From positions 1,493,501 through 1,557,500 of the forward strand of contig NZ_CP006992.1 in NCBI RefSeq assembly GCF_001542815.1: a stretch of 64,000 nt of DNA, read 5' to 3'. The translations under genes and the position numbers were made by a program. Positions within the stretch are counted from its first letter, which is position 1, and each line of letters begins with the position of its first letter. Below are positions 34,484-43,353 of the stretch, piece by piece. This DNA comes from Methylobacterium sp. AMS5. GTDB taxonomy: Bacteria; Pseudomonadota; Alphaproteobacteria; Rhizobiales; Beijerinckiaceae. The notes beneath the pieces are model-generated. The model saw only the letters and a program-made list of their open reading frames with translations, was not told the origin of the DNA and searched no databases.

Positions 34484-35995
34484 TCACCCGAAATGCCGGG
34501 CCAGCGTTTCGCGAACCGCCTCGACCATCCGTTCCACCGGCACCGACACCTGGGCCGGGCGGGCGGCCTTCCATTCGGCATTGCTGGCGATGGCTTCGGC
34601 CGCGCGGGCACCCGCGATCAGATCCTTGATCTGGACCTCGCCGGCCTCGCGCTCGTTCGAGCCCTGGATGACGACGGCCGGCGCGCGGCGGCGGTCGGCG
34701 TATTTCATCTGCGCCTTCATCCCGGCCGCACCCAGATAGAGTTCGGCCCGGATGTTGTCCGCGCGCAGCCGTGCGACCAGCGCCTGATACTCGGCGATGT
34801 TCTCGCGATCGAGCACCAGCACCACGACCGGGCCGGGCTTGGCTGCGCCTTCCACCAGCGGGCTCTTGGTCAGCCGCAGGGCCGAGAACAGCCGCGAGAC
34901 GCCGATGGAGAAGCCGGTCGCCGGCACCGGCTCGCTGCGGAAGCGACCGACGAGGCCGTCATAGCGACCGCCGCCCGCCACCGAGCCGAAGCGGACGGTC
35001 TGGCCGTCCTCGTTGGTGACGGGGAACGTCAGCTCCGCCTCGTAGACGGGGCCGGTATAGTATTCGAGACCGCGCACCACGGAGGGGTCGGCCCGCACCC
35101 GGTCATGGCCGTAGCCCGCCGCCTCGCAGAGCCGCATGATCGCGTGGAGTTCGGCGATGCCCTCGCGGCCGGTCTCGGAGGTGCCGACGACCTCCTGCCA
35201 GGAGCCGAAGAACTTTTCCCAGAACGCCATCCGGTCGGCGCCCTCGTGCGGGCTCGCTTCGAAGCCGACATAGGCGAGGATGCGCTCGATGGCGTCGTCG
35301 CCAAGCCCGGCGCCCTTGGTGAAGTCGCCGCTCTCGTCCTTGCGGCCGGGGCCGAGCAGGAGGCGAACGCCGTCGGCGCCGAGGCGGTCGAGCTTGTCGA
35401 TGGCGCGCAGCACGGTGAGCCGCTGGCCGGCCTTGTCGGCCCCCGCAAGGCCGATCGCCTCCATCACGCCGTCGAGCACCTTGCGGTTGTTGACCTTGAC
35501 GACGTACTGGCCGGCGAGCCCGAGGCGCTCCAGCGTGTCGGCCATCAGCATGCAGGTCTCGGCATCGGCCGCGACGCTGCCCGCGCCGACGATGTCCGCA
35601 TCGAACTGCATGAACTGGCGGAAGCGGCCCGGCCCCGGCTTCTCGTTGCGGAAGACGTAGCCCGCCCGGTAGCTGCGATAGGGCTTCGGGATCGCGTCGA
35701 AGTTCTCGGCGACATGGCGGGCGAGCGGTGCGGTGAGATCGTAGCGCAGCGAGAGCCACTGCTCGTCGTCGTCCTGGAACGAGAACACGCCCTCGTTCGG
35801 TCGATCGAGGTCGGGCAGAAACTTGCCCAGCGTCTCGGTGTACTCGACGAAGGGGGTCTCCAGCGCCTCGAAGCCGTAGAGCTCGAAGGTCTGCCGGATC
35901 GTGTCGAGCATCCGCCCCTGGGCCAGGATGTCGGCCTCCGTGCGGTCGGGGAAGCCGCGCGGCAGGCGGGGTTTCAGGGTGTCGGCCTTGGCCAT
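34484..35995 (-). CDS. hisS: Histidyl-tRNA synthetase
   Basis: Class II aminoacyl-tRNA synthetase charging tRNA-His. The 503-residue length is typical for alphaproteobacteria. Motif 1 region [14 protein letters not shown], motif 2 [20 protein letters not shown], the histidine-specific [15 protein letters not shown] and [12 protein letters not shown], and the C-terminal anticodon-binding domain ([20 protein letters not shown]) are all visible. It is convergent with the stress cluster; csaA lies upstream on the same strand. Confidence 0.96.
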   Translation of the reverse strand: MAKADTLKPRLPRGFPDRTEADILAQGRMLDTIRQTFELYGFEALETPFVEYTETLGKFLPDLDRPNEGVFSFQDDDEQWLSLRYDLTAPLARHVAENFDAIPKPYRSYRAGYVFRNEKPGPGRFRQFMQFDADIVGAGSVAADAETCMLMADTLERLGLAGQYVVKVNNRKVLDGVMEAIGLAGADKAGQRLTVLRAIDKLDRLGADGVRLLLGPGRKDESGDFTKGAGLGDDAIERILAYVGFEASPHEGADRMAFWEKFFGSWQEVVGTSETGREGIAELHAIMRLCEAAGYGHDRVRADPSVVRGLEYYTGPVYEAELTFPVTNEDGQTVRFGSVAGGGRYDGLVGRFRSEPVPATGFSIGVSRLFSALRLTKSPLVEGAAKPGPVVVLVLDRENIAEYQALVARLRADNIRAELYLGAAGMKAQMKYADRRRAPAVVIQGSNEREAGEVQIKDLIAGARAAEAIASNAEWKAARPAQVSVPVERMVEAVRETLARHFG

Positions 35996-36078
35996 GTCGT
36001 CGCCGATCGAGCGGGATGGGTCGGAAATGAGGTCCGGCTCTATCGCAGCCGCGGGCGGGGCGGCAACCCGATGATGCG

Positions 36079-36450
36079 TTAGAAGAGCCGGCTGCCGTCC
36101 GGCACCGGCTTGTCGGGGGCGAACAGCACGACGGCGCCGGCCGGGTCGGCAAAGCCGAGCGTCAGCACCTCCGACAGGAACTTGCCGATCTGGCGCGGCG
36201 GGAAGTTCACCACCGCCGCGACCTGCCGGCCGACCAGGGTGTCGGGCCCGTAATGCTCGGTGATTTGCGCGCTGGAGCGCTTGGTACCGATCACCGGCCC
36301 GAAATCGATGACGAGTTTGATCGCGGGTTTGCGCGCCTCGGGAAAAGGCTCGGCGGAGACGACGGTGCCGACGCGGATATCGACGGCGAGGAAGGCGTCG
36401 AACCCGATCGTTTCGGATGCCGGGGCGGTGGGATCGTGGCTGACATGCAT
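36079..36450 (-). CDS. csaA: tRNA-binding domain protein, CsaA-like
   Basis: A 123-residue OB-fold protein of the EMAP/Trbp111 type. Typical pieces are [64 protein letters not shown] and the end VPDGSRLF. CsaA was described as a chaperone linked to protein secretion and binds tRNA-like ligands. The ATG at 36450 ([10 protein letters not shown]) matches the family start. It lies upstream of hisS on the same strand with an 83-base gap. Confidence 0.9.
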   Translation of the reverse strand: MHVSHDPTAPASETIGFDAFLAVDIRVGTVVSAEPFPEARKPAIKLVIDFGPVIGTKRSSAQITEHYGPDTLVGRQVAAVVNFPPRQIGKFLSEVLTLGFADPAGAVVLFAPDKPVPDGSRLF

Positions 36451-36521
36451 GGGGCGGTCGGAAAACGGGCTGGAGGGTCGGTGCGGACTTTTACGAAAGC
36501 CGCCGACATTCTCCAATCCGC

Positions 36522-36557
36522 CCCCTCATCCTGAGGGACCCGCGTCAGGATGAGGGG
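36522..36557. repeat. 13-bp perfect inverted repeat upstream of csaA
   Basis: CCCCTCATCCTGA (36522-36534) and TCAGGATGAGGGG (36545-36557) with a 10-base loop. It sits between the csaA start and the end of the next minus-strand gene, so it may end that gene's transcript; it has no T run. It differs from the CCGAAAG repeat family. Confidence 0.75.
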
Positions 36558-36585
36558 CGTGAGGGGCCCCCCGCCGAACGCGGAC

Positions 36586-36816
36586 TCAGAGCGTGAAGCG
36601 GTAGGCCAGCAGGGCGGCGAGGCTGAGCACGGCGAGCGGGATCTGAGCCGGCCGCAGGCGCGCGAAGAACAGGGGCGCCTCGCCGCGGCGGGCGGCGATG
36701 GGATCGAGGATCGTGATCGCGGTGAAGCCCGCGATCACCAGCATCAGTGCGAGGTTGGGGGAGCCGAGGGCGAAGGCGACGAGGGCGCAGAAGCCCAGGG
36801 AGAACAGACCGAGCAT
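36586..36816 (-). CDS. Small two-helix membrane protein of unknown function
   Basis: From the ATG at 36816 the product is 76 residues: MLGLFSLGFCALVAFALG, LALMLVIAGFTAITILDPI, a loop with RRGEAPLFFARLRP and a third hydrophobic stretch IPLAVLSLAALLAYRFTL. Three membrane passes are likely. The frame is open farther upstream, but that part overlaps the neighbouring lipoprotein gene antiphase and looks non-coding. No family recognised. The start is uncertain. Confidence 0.5.
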   Translation of the reverse strand: MLGLFSLGFCALVAFALGSPNLALMLVIAGFTAITILDPIAARRGEAPLFFARLRPAQIPLAVLSLAALLAYRFTL

Positions 36817-36886
36817 GGTGGCGATCTGCGCCAGCGTCGCCCCGCCCCCGGGGCAACGCTCACCGCCGCCGGCCCGCGCGACCCGG

Positions 36887-37489
36887 CTATCGTGGTGCGA
36901 GCCAGCGCTGGAAGCCGTCGGCGTAATCGTTGGCGGCCCGGTCGAACTGGTCGTCGGCCCCGGCCGCCACCATGACGGCATCCACCAGCGCGACCGCGCC
37001 CTGGCCGGCGGGGCGGGTGCCGATCGCGCCCCGGTACGTCGTCAGCAGCGCACCCGAGCGCGCGTCGACCACGGCGATGTCGGCCTGCACGCTCGGATGG
37101 CCGCCGATGAGCACCCGCTGCGCCGCGGAGGGGATGTCGACCCGGTTGATCGTGGCGACGAGCCGCACCGGCCGGGTGCCCTCGGGCCGTTGCGCGACCG
37201 CGCGCTCCAGGGCGCGCTTGAGGCGACCGGCGGCGAGGTCGCGCAGATGGGCGCGGGCCTCCGGCGTCGCGGTCAGGGCCGGATCGGTCTGCGACAGGCC
37301 GCGGGCGCGCAGGTAATCGTCTTCGGCGGCGCTCCAGCGGATCGCGGCCTCGGGCGGGACGCGAACCTCCATGCTGGTGAAGCGCAGGTTGGCGGTCTCC
37401 TGCGGGGAGAGCGTATTGGGCGCGACGGTGGTGCAGGCGGACAGGCCGAGCGCCAGGAGAAGCGCGGCAAAGGTCGGACGGCGGAACAT
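36887..37489 (-). CDS. Putative lipoprotein of unknown function
   Basis: A 200-residue protein with a lipoprotein signal peptide: MFRRPTFAALLLALGLSACT, lipobox LSAC. The mature part has FTSMEVRVPPEAAIRWSAAEDD and VRLVATINRVDIPSAAQRVLIG, then SVQADIAVVDARSGALLTTY, resembling a beta-rich envelope protein of the kind often annotated as DUF-type lipoprotein in Rhizobiales. The ATG at 37489 is preferred over one 17 codons upstream because the signal peptide begins there. Confidence 0.75.
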   Translation of the reverse strand: MFRRPTFAALLLALGLSACTTVAPNTLSPQETANLRFTSMEVRVPPEAAIRWSAAEDDYLRARGLSQTDPALTATPEARAHLRDLAAGRLKRALERAVAQRPEGTRPVRLVATINRVDIPSAAQRVLIGGHPSVQADIAVVDARSGALLTTYRGAIGTRPAGQGAVALVDAVMVAAGADDQFDRAANDYADGFQRWLAPR

Positions 37490-37607
37490 CGGCAAGGCCC
37501 GGGTCGGCAGCCAAAATCGGCTGCACCGGCGCGCTAGCACAGCCGTTGCGCGAGCCCTGCGGCCGACAGGTCACAAGGCGGCCAAAAACAAACAAATGAT
37601 CGAAAAT

Positions 37608-37640
37608 AAAAACCCCGGGGCCGTCGGCTCCGGGGTTTTG
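37608..37640 (-). terminator. Intrinsic terminator of secB
   Basis: AAAACCCCGG (37609-37618) pairs with CCGGGGTTTT (37630-37639) around an 11-base loop. On the minus strand it lies about 50 bases after the secB stop, and the A run on its left side gives the U tract of the leftward transcript. Confidence 0.85.
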
Positions 37641-37688
37641 CTCAGGGAATGCGAGAACCTGATCGAAAGGTGTCCCCGAAGGGGCGCC

Positions 37689-38195
37689 TCAGGAGGCGAG
37701 CGGTGCGCCCGGCTGGCCGCCCTGGGCCTGGGCTTCCATCATCTTCTGCTGATAGAGGCCGACGAAATCGATCGGGTCGATGTAGAGCGGCGGGAAGCCG
37801 CCGTTGCGCACGGCCTCGGCGACGATCTGGCGCGCGAACGGGAAGAGCAGGCGCGGGCACTCGATCATCACCGCCGGATGGATCTGCTCCTGCGGGATGT
37901 TGCGCATGCGGAAGATGCCGGCGTACTTCAGCTCGAAGGCGAACAGCACCTCGTTCTGGATCTTGGCATCGCCCTCGAGCGTCAGCTCGACCTCGAAGTC
38001 GGCCTCGGCGATCTGCTGGGCGTTGACGTTGACCTGAATGTTGATCTGAGGGCCGCCCTCCTGCGGCTGCAGGGAGCGCGGCGCGTTCGGGTTCTCGAAG
38101 GAAAGATCCTTGGCGTATTGCGCCAGTGCGTTGATCGCGGGCGCGAGATCCTGGCCCTGCGCGCCGTTGCCGTTCGGTGCCGCGGTATCGGCCAT
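37689..38195 (-). CDS. secB: Protein-export chaperone SecB
   Basis: Tetrameric chaperone that keeps preproteins unfolded and hands them to SecA. The 168-residue protein has the family core [53 protein letters not shown] and the conserved C-terminal [17 protein letters not shown]. The N- and C-terminal tails are Gln/Ala-rich. The ATG at 38195 ([13 protein letters not shown]) is the family-type start. It is divergent from the Tim44-like gene, the usual arrangement in Rhizobiales. Confidence 0.96.
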   Translation of the reverse strand: MADTAAPNGNGAQGQDLAPAINALAQYAKDLSFENPNAPRSLQPQEGGPQINIQVNVNAQQIAEADFEVELTLEGDAKIQNEVLFAFELKYAGIFRMRNIPQEQIHPAVMIECPRLLFPFARQIVAEAVRNGGFPPLYIDPIDFVGLYQQKMMEAQAQGGQPGAPLAS

Positions 38196-38691
38196 GGCGT
38201 CTCTCCTTCTTGCGTCGTCTTCGGCGCGCACGTGTCCCGCGCAAAGAGCGCCCCTCCGGCGCGGGCTGCGGCTACCATGCCCGTATCCAGCGAACAAGCC
38301 GAACCGAAGCAATCGCCCCGGCCCGCACGAGGCTTCGAAGCCCGGTTCTGCGGCTCTCGCCGGGGAGCGCGTGAATGGGACGCGGACGCTCGTCTTGCGC
38401 GTTTCCCTGGAATACCTCGCAGGTCCGCCCATATGACGTTAAGGTCACGGACTTCGAACAGTCGGAGACACTCAGACCCAAGCGCCTACCAAGGTCTCCG
38501 TTCCCGGGTCGATCCCCGCGCCGCCCTCGGCTAAGAGCCGGTCTTGCGAACCCCTCTCCGGCTCCGGTCGGGAGCCTCGCGAAACCATCTCCCGGAGCGC
38601 GGCGAGCGGGATCAGGGGGCGGAGCTTTCCCGTCCAGGTGGCCTTACGGGTGCCGGACTCACGTGTGCGACGGTCACGATTCGGATCGGTG
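38196..38691. other. 496-bp divergent region between secB and the Tim44-like gene
   Basis: No gene is seen. The segment contains a relatively AT-richer patch around 38430-38470 (CATATGACGTTAAGG) that may hold promoter elements. Short arginine/proline-rich open frames here do not look like coding sequence. Confidence 0.4.
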
Positions 38692-39411
38692 ATGCAGGAT
38701 TCCTTCGACGCAACCACTCTGATTTTCCTGGCGCTGGCCGTCTTCGTGATCTGGCGGCTGCGCTCGGTCCTGGGACAGAAGACCGGCACCGAGCGCTCGC
38801 CCTTCCGGCCGGTGGAGCGCAACCGCACCGAGCCGCCGGGCGGCCGCGGTGAGGGCGACAACGTGGTGCGCCTGCCCGGCGCCGACCGTAGCCCGGCGGG
38901 CGCGGCGGCGGTGCAGACCGCGACCCGCGACTGGCGCGGCATCGCCGAGCCGGGCTCGGCGGTCGCCCGCGGCCTCGAGCAGGTGGTGCAGCTCGAACCG
39001 ACCTTCGAGCCCCGCGCCTTCCTCGAGGGAGCCAAGGGCGCCTACGAGACCATCGTCACCGCCTTCGCCAAGGGGGACCGCAAGACCTTGCGCGCGCTCC
39101 TCTCGCGGGAGGTCTGCGAGGGCTTCGAGCGGGCGATCTCCGAGCGCGAGAAGCGCAACGAGACGGCGGAGACGACCTTCATCTCCATCGACAAGGCGGA
39201 GATCGCCGCCGTCGAGGTGAAGAACCGTGCCGCCCAGATCACCGTGCGCTTCCTCTCGAACCTTATCACCGCCACGCGTGACGCGGACGGCAAGGTGATC
39301 GACGGCCATGCCGAGACCGGCGTCGAGGTGCCCGACGTGTGGACCTTCGCCCGCACGCTCGGCTCGCGCGACCCGAACTGGCAACTCGTCGCCACCGACG
39401 CGGGCGGCTGA
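38692..39411 (+). CDS. Tim44-like domain membrane protein (TimA/Tim44 family)
   Basis: A 239-residue protein with one N-terminal helix (ATTLIFLALAVFVIWRLRSVLG), a polar linker rich in Arg, Pro and Gly, and a C-terminal Tim44 domain with FLEGAKGAYETIVTAFAKGDR, LLSREVCEGFERAISERE, ITVRFLSNLITATRD and DVWTFARTLGSRDPNWQLVAT. Alphaproteobacterial relatives of mitochondrial Tim44 lie beside secB, as here, and are thought to act at the inner membrane. mltA follows 12 bases later. Confidence 0.92.
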   Translation: MQDSFDATTLIFLALAVFVIWRLRSVLGQKTGTERSPFRPVERNRTEPPGGRGEGDNVVRLPGADRSPAGAAAVQTATRDWRGIAEPGSAVARGLEQVVQLEPTFEPRAFLEGAKGAYETIVTAFAKGDRKTLRALLSREVCEGFERAISEREKRNETAETTFISIDKAEIAAVEVKNRAAQITVRFLSNLITATRDADGKVIDGHAETGVEVPDVWTFARTLGSRDPNWQLVATDAGG

Positions 39412-39423
39412 TCGTTTCGCCTC

Positions 39424-40680
39424 ATGCCGTGTTTGCGCGTTTCCCTTCCGGCCGCAGCGGTCCTCGCCGCTGCGGCCGTTTCCATTCCCGCCGGACCCTC
39501 GCACGCGGCTGAAGCGTTGCGCGTCCCTCCCCCGGTGGCGGGCGCCGTGCTGGAGCCAGTCTCCCTCGCCGCCCTGCCCGGCTGGCGCGAGGATGACGGG
39601 GCGGCGTCCCTCGACGCCTTCCGCCGCACCTGCGCCGGGCCCGGCCCCAATCCGCCCCAGATCGAGGGCGTGACGGGCTCGCCCGCCGACCTCGCGGCGG
39701 CCTGCGCCGCCGCAGCCGAGGTGAGGCCGAACGAGGCAAAAAAATTCTTCGAGGCGCGGTTCTCCGCCTACCGCATCGTCCGACCGGCGTCCGGAACGGA
39801 GCCTGAGCGCCGGGTCGGCTTCCTCACCGGCTATTTCGAGCCCGAGCTGACGGGGTCGCTCGAGCCGGGGCCCGGCTATACCGCACCCGTGCTGGCCCGG
39901 CCGGACGACCTCGTCAGCCTCGCTCCCGGCGAGACGGTGCCGGGGCTCGATCCGCTCTACCGGGCGGGCCGGCGCACCGAGACCGGGCTCGTCCCCTATC
40001 CCGAGCGCGCGGCGATCGAGGATGGGGCGCTCGGCGAGCGGACCCGGCCGCTGCTGTGGCTGCGCGACGCCGTGGACCTCTTCGTGTTGCAGGTGCAGGG
40101 GTCCGGGCGGGTCCGCCTGCCCGATGGGCGCGGCATGCGGGTGCTCTACGACGGCAAGAACGGCCAGCCCTACACCTCGATCGGCAAGCTGCTCGTCAAC
40201 GAGGGCCACCTGCCGATCAACGGGCTGAGCCTGGAGCGCTGGACGGCGTGGCTGCGGGCCAACCCCGACCATGCCCGCCGGTTGATGCGGATGAACGCGT
40301 CCTACATCTTCTTCCGGACCGAGCCGGTGACCGACCCCGCCCTCGGGCCGCCCGGCGCCGCCGGCGTACCGCTGAGCCCGGGGCGCAGCATGGCCGTCGA
40401 CGGGAACCTCTGGCGGTACGGCCTGCCGTTCTGGCTGGAAGGCAAGCTGCCGGGCCAGCCCGGCCGCGGCCATCTGGTCGTCGCCGCCGATACCGGCTCG
40501 GCCATCGTCGGCCCGGCGCGCGGCGACCTCTATGTCGGCACCGGCGCTGCCGCCGGACGGGCGGCGGGCGACCTGCACGACCGGATGGGATTCGTGGTGC
40601 TGATCCCGAAGCCCGCCCCGGATGGCGCTGCCAAGGACGCGGCTGCACCGGAGGCCGCTGCCGGAGAGGCACGGCCGTGA
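39424..40680 (+). CDS. mltA: Membrane-bound lytic murein transglycosylase A
   Basis: Cleaves peptidoglycan glycan strands to 1,6-anhydro products. The 418-residue protein has a signal peptide (MPCLRVSLPAAAVLAAAAVS, cleavage after SHA) but no lipobox cysteine. The MltA domain shows VGFLTGYFEPELTGS, the DLFVLQVQGSGRVRLPDG segment, YTSIGKLLVNEGHL and NASYIFFR; the C-terminal 3D domain shows HLVVAADTGSAIVGPARGDL with the catalytic Asp expected here, ending DRMGFVVLIPKPAP. The stop overlaps the GTG of the Smr gene. Confidence 0.94.
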   Translation: MPCLRVSLPAAAVLAAAAVSIPAGPSHAAEALRVPPPVAGAVLEPVSLAALPGWREDDGAASLDAFRRTCAGPGPNPPQIEGVTGSPADLAAACAAAAEVRPNEAKKFFEARFSAYRIVRPASGTEPERRVGFLTGYFEPELTGSLEPGPGYTAPVLARPDDLVSLAPGETVPGLDPLYRAGRRTETGLVPYPERAAIEDGALGERTRPLLWLRDAVDLFVLQVQGSGRVRLPDGRGMRVLYDGKNGQPYTSIGKLLVNEGHLPINGLSLERWTAWLRANPDHARRLMRMNASYIFFRTEPVTDPALGPPGAAGVPLSPGRSMAVDGNLWRYGLPFWLEGKLPGQPGRGHLVVAADTGSAIVGPARGDLYVGTGAAAGRAAGDLHDRMGFVVLIPKPAPDGAAKDAAAPEAAAGEARP

Positions 40681-41453
40681 GCGCGCGACCGCCGCGGCGC
40701 TCGCGCCTGCTCTCGCGCGAGGAGGCGCATCTCTGGGGCGAGATCGCCAAGCTGATCACGCCCCTGCGGGGTCGCGCCAAGCCGAAAAAGCCCGCTCAGA
40801 AGGGCGCCAAACAGCCCGCGCCGCCGGTCGCCGGGCCTGCGGCGAAGGTCGCCGGGCCTGCGGCGAAGGTTGCCGAGCCAGCTCCGAAGCCTGCCGCCAA
40901 GCCTGCCTGGAAACCCGCCTCCCCTCCCCCGGCCGCCCCCACCAAGCCTGTCCCACCCAAGTCTGGCCCTCCCAAGCCTGGCCCTCTCGTCTCCCTGTCG
41001 CGAGCCGCGTCGAAGCCGCTCAAGCTCGGCGACCTCGCTCCCGAGATCGCCCGGGCCAGCGCCGCGCCCACTCCCCCCCTTCCCCCAGCGTCCCTGGGGG
41101 CGCCGGGTCTGGAGCGGCGGGAGCGGCGCGGGTTGGAGCGGGGTACGCTGACGATCGAGGCACGCATCGATCTGCACGGGTTGTATCAGGCGGAGGCGCA
41201 TGCGGCCCTGGTCGGCTTCCTGCTACGCTCCCGCGCGGCGGGGCATGCCCGCGTGCTCGTGGTGACCGGCAAGGGCGGCGAGGATTTCGGCGGTCGCGAC
41301 CGCGCCGGCTTCTCCGAGCGCGGCGTGCTCCGCCGCAGCGTGCCGCACTGGCTGCGGGGCCCGGAATTGCGCGGCCTCGTGCTCGGTTTCGAGGAGGCGG
41401 CCCGCCACCACGGTGGAGGCGGCGCCCTCTACGTGCGCCTGCGGCGGCGGTAG
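40677..41453 (+). CDS. Smr-domain protein with low-complexity linker
   Basis: A 258-residue protein starting with GTG that overlaps the mltA stop (GTGA). The N-terminal segment RLLSREEAHLWGEIAKLITPLRG is a conserved DUF part. A Pro/Ala/Lys-rich linker of about 80 residues follows; it includes a 21-base direct duplication (40827-40847 and 40848-40868). The C-terminal Smr domain has LTIEARIDLHGLYQAEAHAAL (the DLHG motif) and RVLVVTGKGG then GVLRRSVPHWL (TGKG and the glycine-rich core). Such domains bind or nick nucleic acid. It is the usual neighbour of mltA in Rhizobiales. Confidence 0.9.
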   Translation: MSARPPRRSRLLSREEAHLWGEIAKLITPLRGRAKPKKPAQKGAKQPAPPVAGPAAKVAGPAAKVAEPAPKPAAKPAWKPASPPPAAPTKPVPPKSGPPKPGPLVSLSRAASKPLKLGDLAPEIARASAAPTPPLPPASLGAPGLERRERRGLERGTLTIEARIDLHGLYQAEAHAALVGFLLRSRAAGHARVLVVTGKGGEDFGGRDRAGFSERGVLRRSVPHWLRGPELRGLVLGFEEAARHHGGGGALYVRLRRR

Positions 41454-41705
41454 GCCGACTCGCCAAACCCTAAGACGGAAATCGGCGGGCGGGGTCTTGA
41501 GCCGGGTGGCGAAACGCGCTACTGAACGATGCTCTCCCATTGCAGCCGTGTCGCATTCCGAGGTCTTTCTGACCGAGCGGAACCGATGCGCGGGCCGGGC
41601 CGCGCGCCCGCGACGGCTACGGACCCCGGGGCGCTTCCCCAGCGCCCGGCTCTGCTCCCGAACCGGCCGACCATTCCCCGCCCTTCGTTGGTTGCATCTC
41701 CCCAC

Positions 41706-43049
41706 ATGACGTCACAGAACGACGCTCTCACCCCCGTTGAAGCTCCGGCGGAAGCCGTCGTCGCGCCGGCCGATCTCGTCGCCCGGCGTGAGGTGAAGCT
41801 TCAGGACCTCAAGTCCAAATCGCCGACCGAGCTCACGGCCTTCGCGGAGGAGGTCGATGTCGAGAACGCCTCGACCATGCGTAAGCAGGAGCTGATGTTC
41901 GCGATCCTCAAGCAGCTCGCGGCCAACGAGACCGAGATCATCGGCGCCGGCACGGTCGAGGTGCTCCAGGACGGGTTCGGCTTCCTGCGCTCGCACGATT
42001 CGAACTATCTGCCCGGCCCGGACGACATCTACATCTCGCCGACCCAGATCCGCCGCTTCGGCCTGCGCACGGGCGACACCGTCGAGGGCCCGATCCGCGG
42101 CCCCAAGGACGGCGAGCGCTATTTCGCGCTGCTCAAGGTCAACACGATCAACTTCGAGAACCCGGAGAAGATCAAGCACAAGGTCCACTTCGACAACCTG
42201 ACGCCGCTGTTCCCGACGCAGCGCTTCAAGCTCGAACTCGACAATCCGCCGAAAAAAGACTTCAGCCCCCGGATCATCGACATCGTCTCGCCGATCGGCA
42301 AGGGCCAGCGCGCGCTGATCGTCGCGCCGCCGCGTACCGGCAAGACCGTGCTGATGCAGAACATCGCGCAGTCGATCACGATCAACCATCCGGAATGCTA
42401 CCTCATCGTGCTCCTCATCGACGAGCGCCCGGAGGAGGTGACCGACATGATCCGCTCGGTGAAGGGCGAGGTCATCGCCTCGACCTTCGACGAGCCGGCC
42501 ACCCGCCACGTGCAGGTCGCCGAGATGGTGATCGAGAAGGCCAAGCGCTTGGTCGAGCACGGCCGCGACGTGGTGATCCTCCTCGACTCCATCACCCGCC
42601 TCGGCCGCGCCTACAACACGGTGGTGCCGTCCTCCGGCAAGGTGCTGACCGGCGGTGTCGATGCCAACGCCCTGCAGCGGCCCAAGCGCTTCTTCGGCGC
42701 GGCCCGCAACATCGAGGAGGGCGGCTCGCTCTCCATCATCGCGACCGCGCTGATCGACACCGGCTCGCGCATGGACGAGGTGATCTTCGAGGAGTTCAAG
42801 GGCACCGGCAACTCCGAGATCATTCTCGACCGCAAGGTCTCCGACAAGCGCATCTTCCCGGCCATCGACATCACCCGCTCCGGCACCCGTAAGGAAGAGC
42901 TGCTGGTGCCGCCGGACGCGCTCAAGAAGACTTACGTCCTGCGCCGCATCCTCAACCCGATGGGCGTCACCGACGCGATCGAGTTCCTGATGGACAAGCT
43001 GCGCCAGACGAAGAGCAACGGCGACTTCTTCGACTCGATGAACACGTAA
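41706..43049 (+). CDS. rho: Transcription termination factor Rho
   Basis: Hexameric RNA helicase that ends untranslated transcripts. The 447-residue protein has the N-terminal Rho domain ([20 protein letters not shown]), the cold-shock RNA-binding domain ([33 protein letters not shown]), Walker A in [16 protein letters not shown], Walker B in [16 protein letters not shown], the Q loop and the R loop [20 protein letters not shown]. The ATG at 41706 ([10 protein letters not shown]) was chosen because the upstream part is arginine-rich. A strong intrinsic terminator follows. Confidence 0.97.
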   Translation: MTSQNDALTPVEAPAEAVVAPADLVARREVKLQDLKSKSPTELTAFAEEVDVENASTMRKQELMFAILKQLAANETEIIGAGTVEVLQDGFGFLRSHDSNYLPGPDDIYISPTQIRRFGLRTGDTVEGPIRGPKDGERYFALLKVNTINFENPEKIKHKVHFDNLTPLFPTQRFKLELDNPPKKDFSPRIIDIVSPIGKGQRALIVAPPRTGKTVLMQNIAQSITINHPECYLIVLLIDERPEEVTDMIRSVKGEVIASTFDEPATRHVQVAEMVIEKAKRLVEHGRDVVILLDSITRLGRAYNTVVPSSGKVLTGGVDANALQRPKRFFGAARNIEEGGSLSIIATALIDTGSRMDEVIFEEFKGTGNSEIILDRKVSDKRIFPAIDITRSGTRKEELLVPPDALKKTYVLRRILNPMGVTDAIEFLMDKLRQTKSNGDFFDSMNT

Positions 43050-43353
43050 GGCGAGACACTTCGCCGAGGTTTTTTGCCGAGAGGCCGGCCGACACGATCG
43101 GCCGGCCCTTTTTTATTTCGGGCCGTATCGCGCGAAGGGCTGGTTCGGGCACACCGCGGCCCGGATGGCAAAGGGCCGTCGCCGATCCGGTCCGGCCGGT
43201 CTCGACGAAGTCACGATCCTGCCGGAGGCGACGCGCCCGGTATGTGAAATTGTGCAGTCATTGCAAAATCTTCGACCCATCCGAACCTTCGCTTGCGTCT
43301 GACGTTGGCCCGCCGTCACCGCCTTTCGAGGCGGTTCTGTTCGGAGACGGCGC
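43050..43353. other. 304-bp gap between rho and poxB
   Basis: Holds the rho terminator (43083-43116) and the poxB promoter region. AATTGTGCAGTCATTGCAAAATC near 43250-43270 is the AT-richest part, a likely promoter zone. No gene is seen. Confidence 0.45.
43083..43116 (+). terminator. Intrinsic terminator of rho
   Basis: GGCCGGCCGA (43083-43092) pairs with TCGGCCGGCC (43098-43107) around CACGA, followed by CTTTTTTATTT. A textbook Rho-independent terminator 34 bases after the rho stop, so the rho message is ended without Rho itself. Confidence 0.92.
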
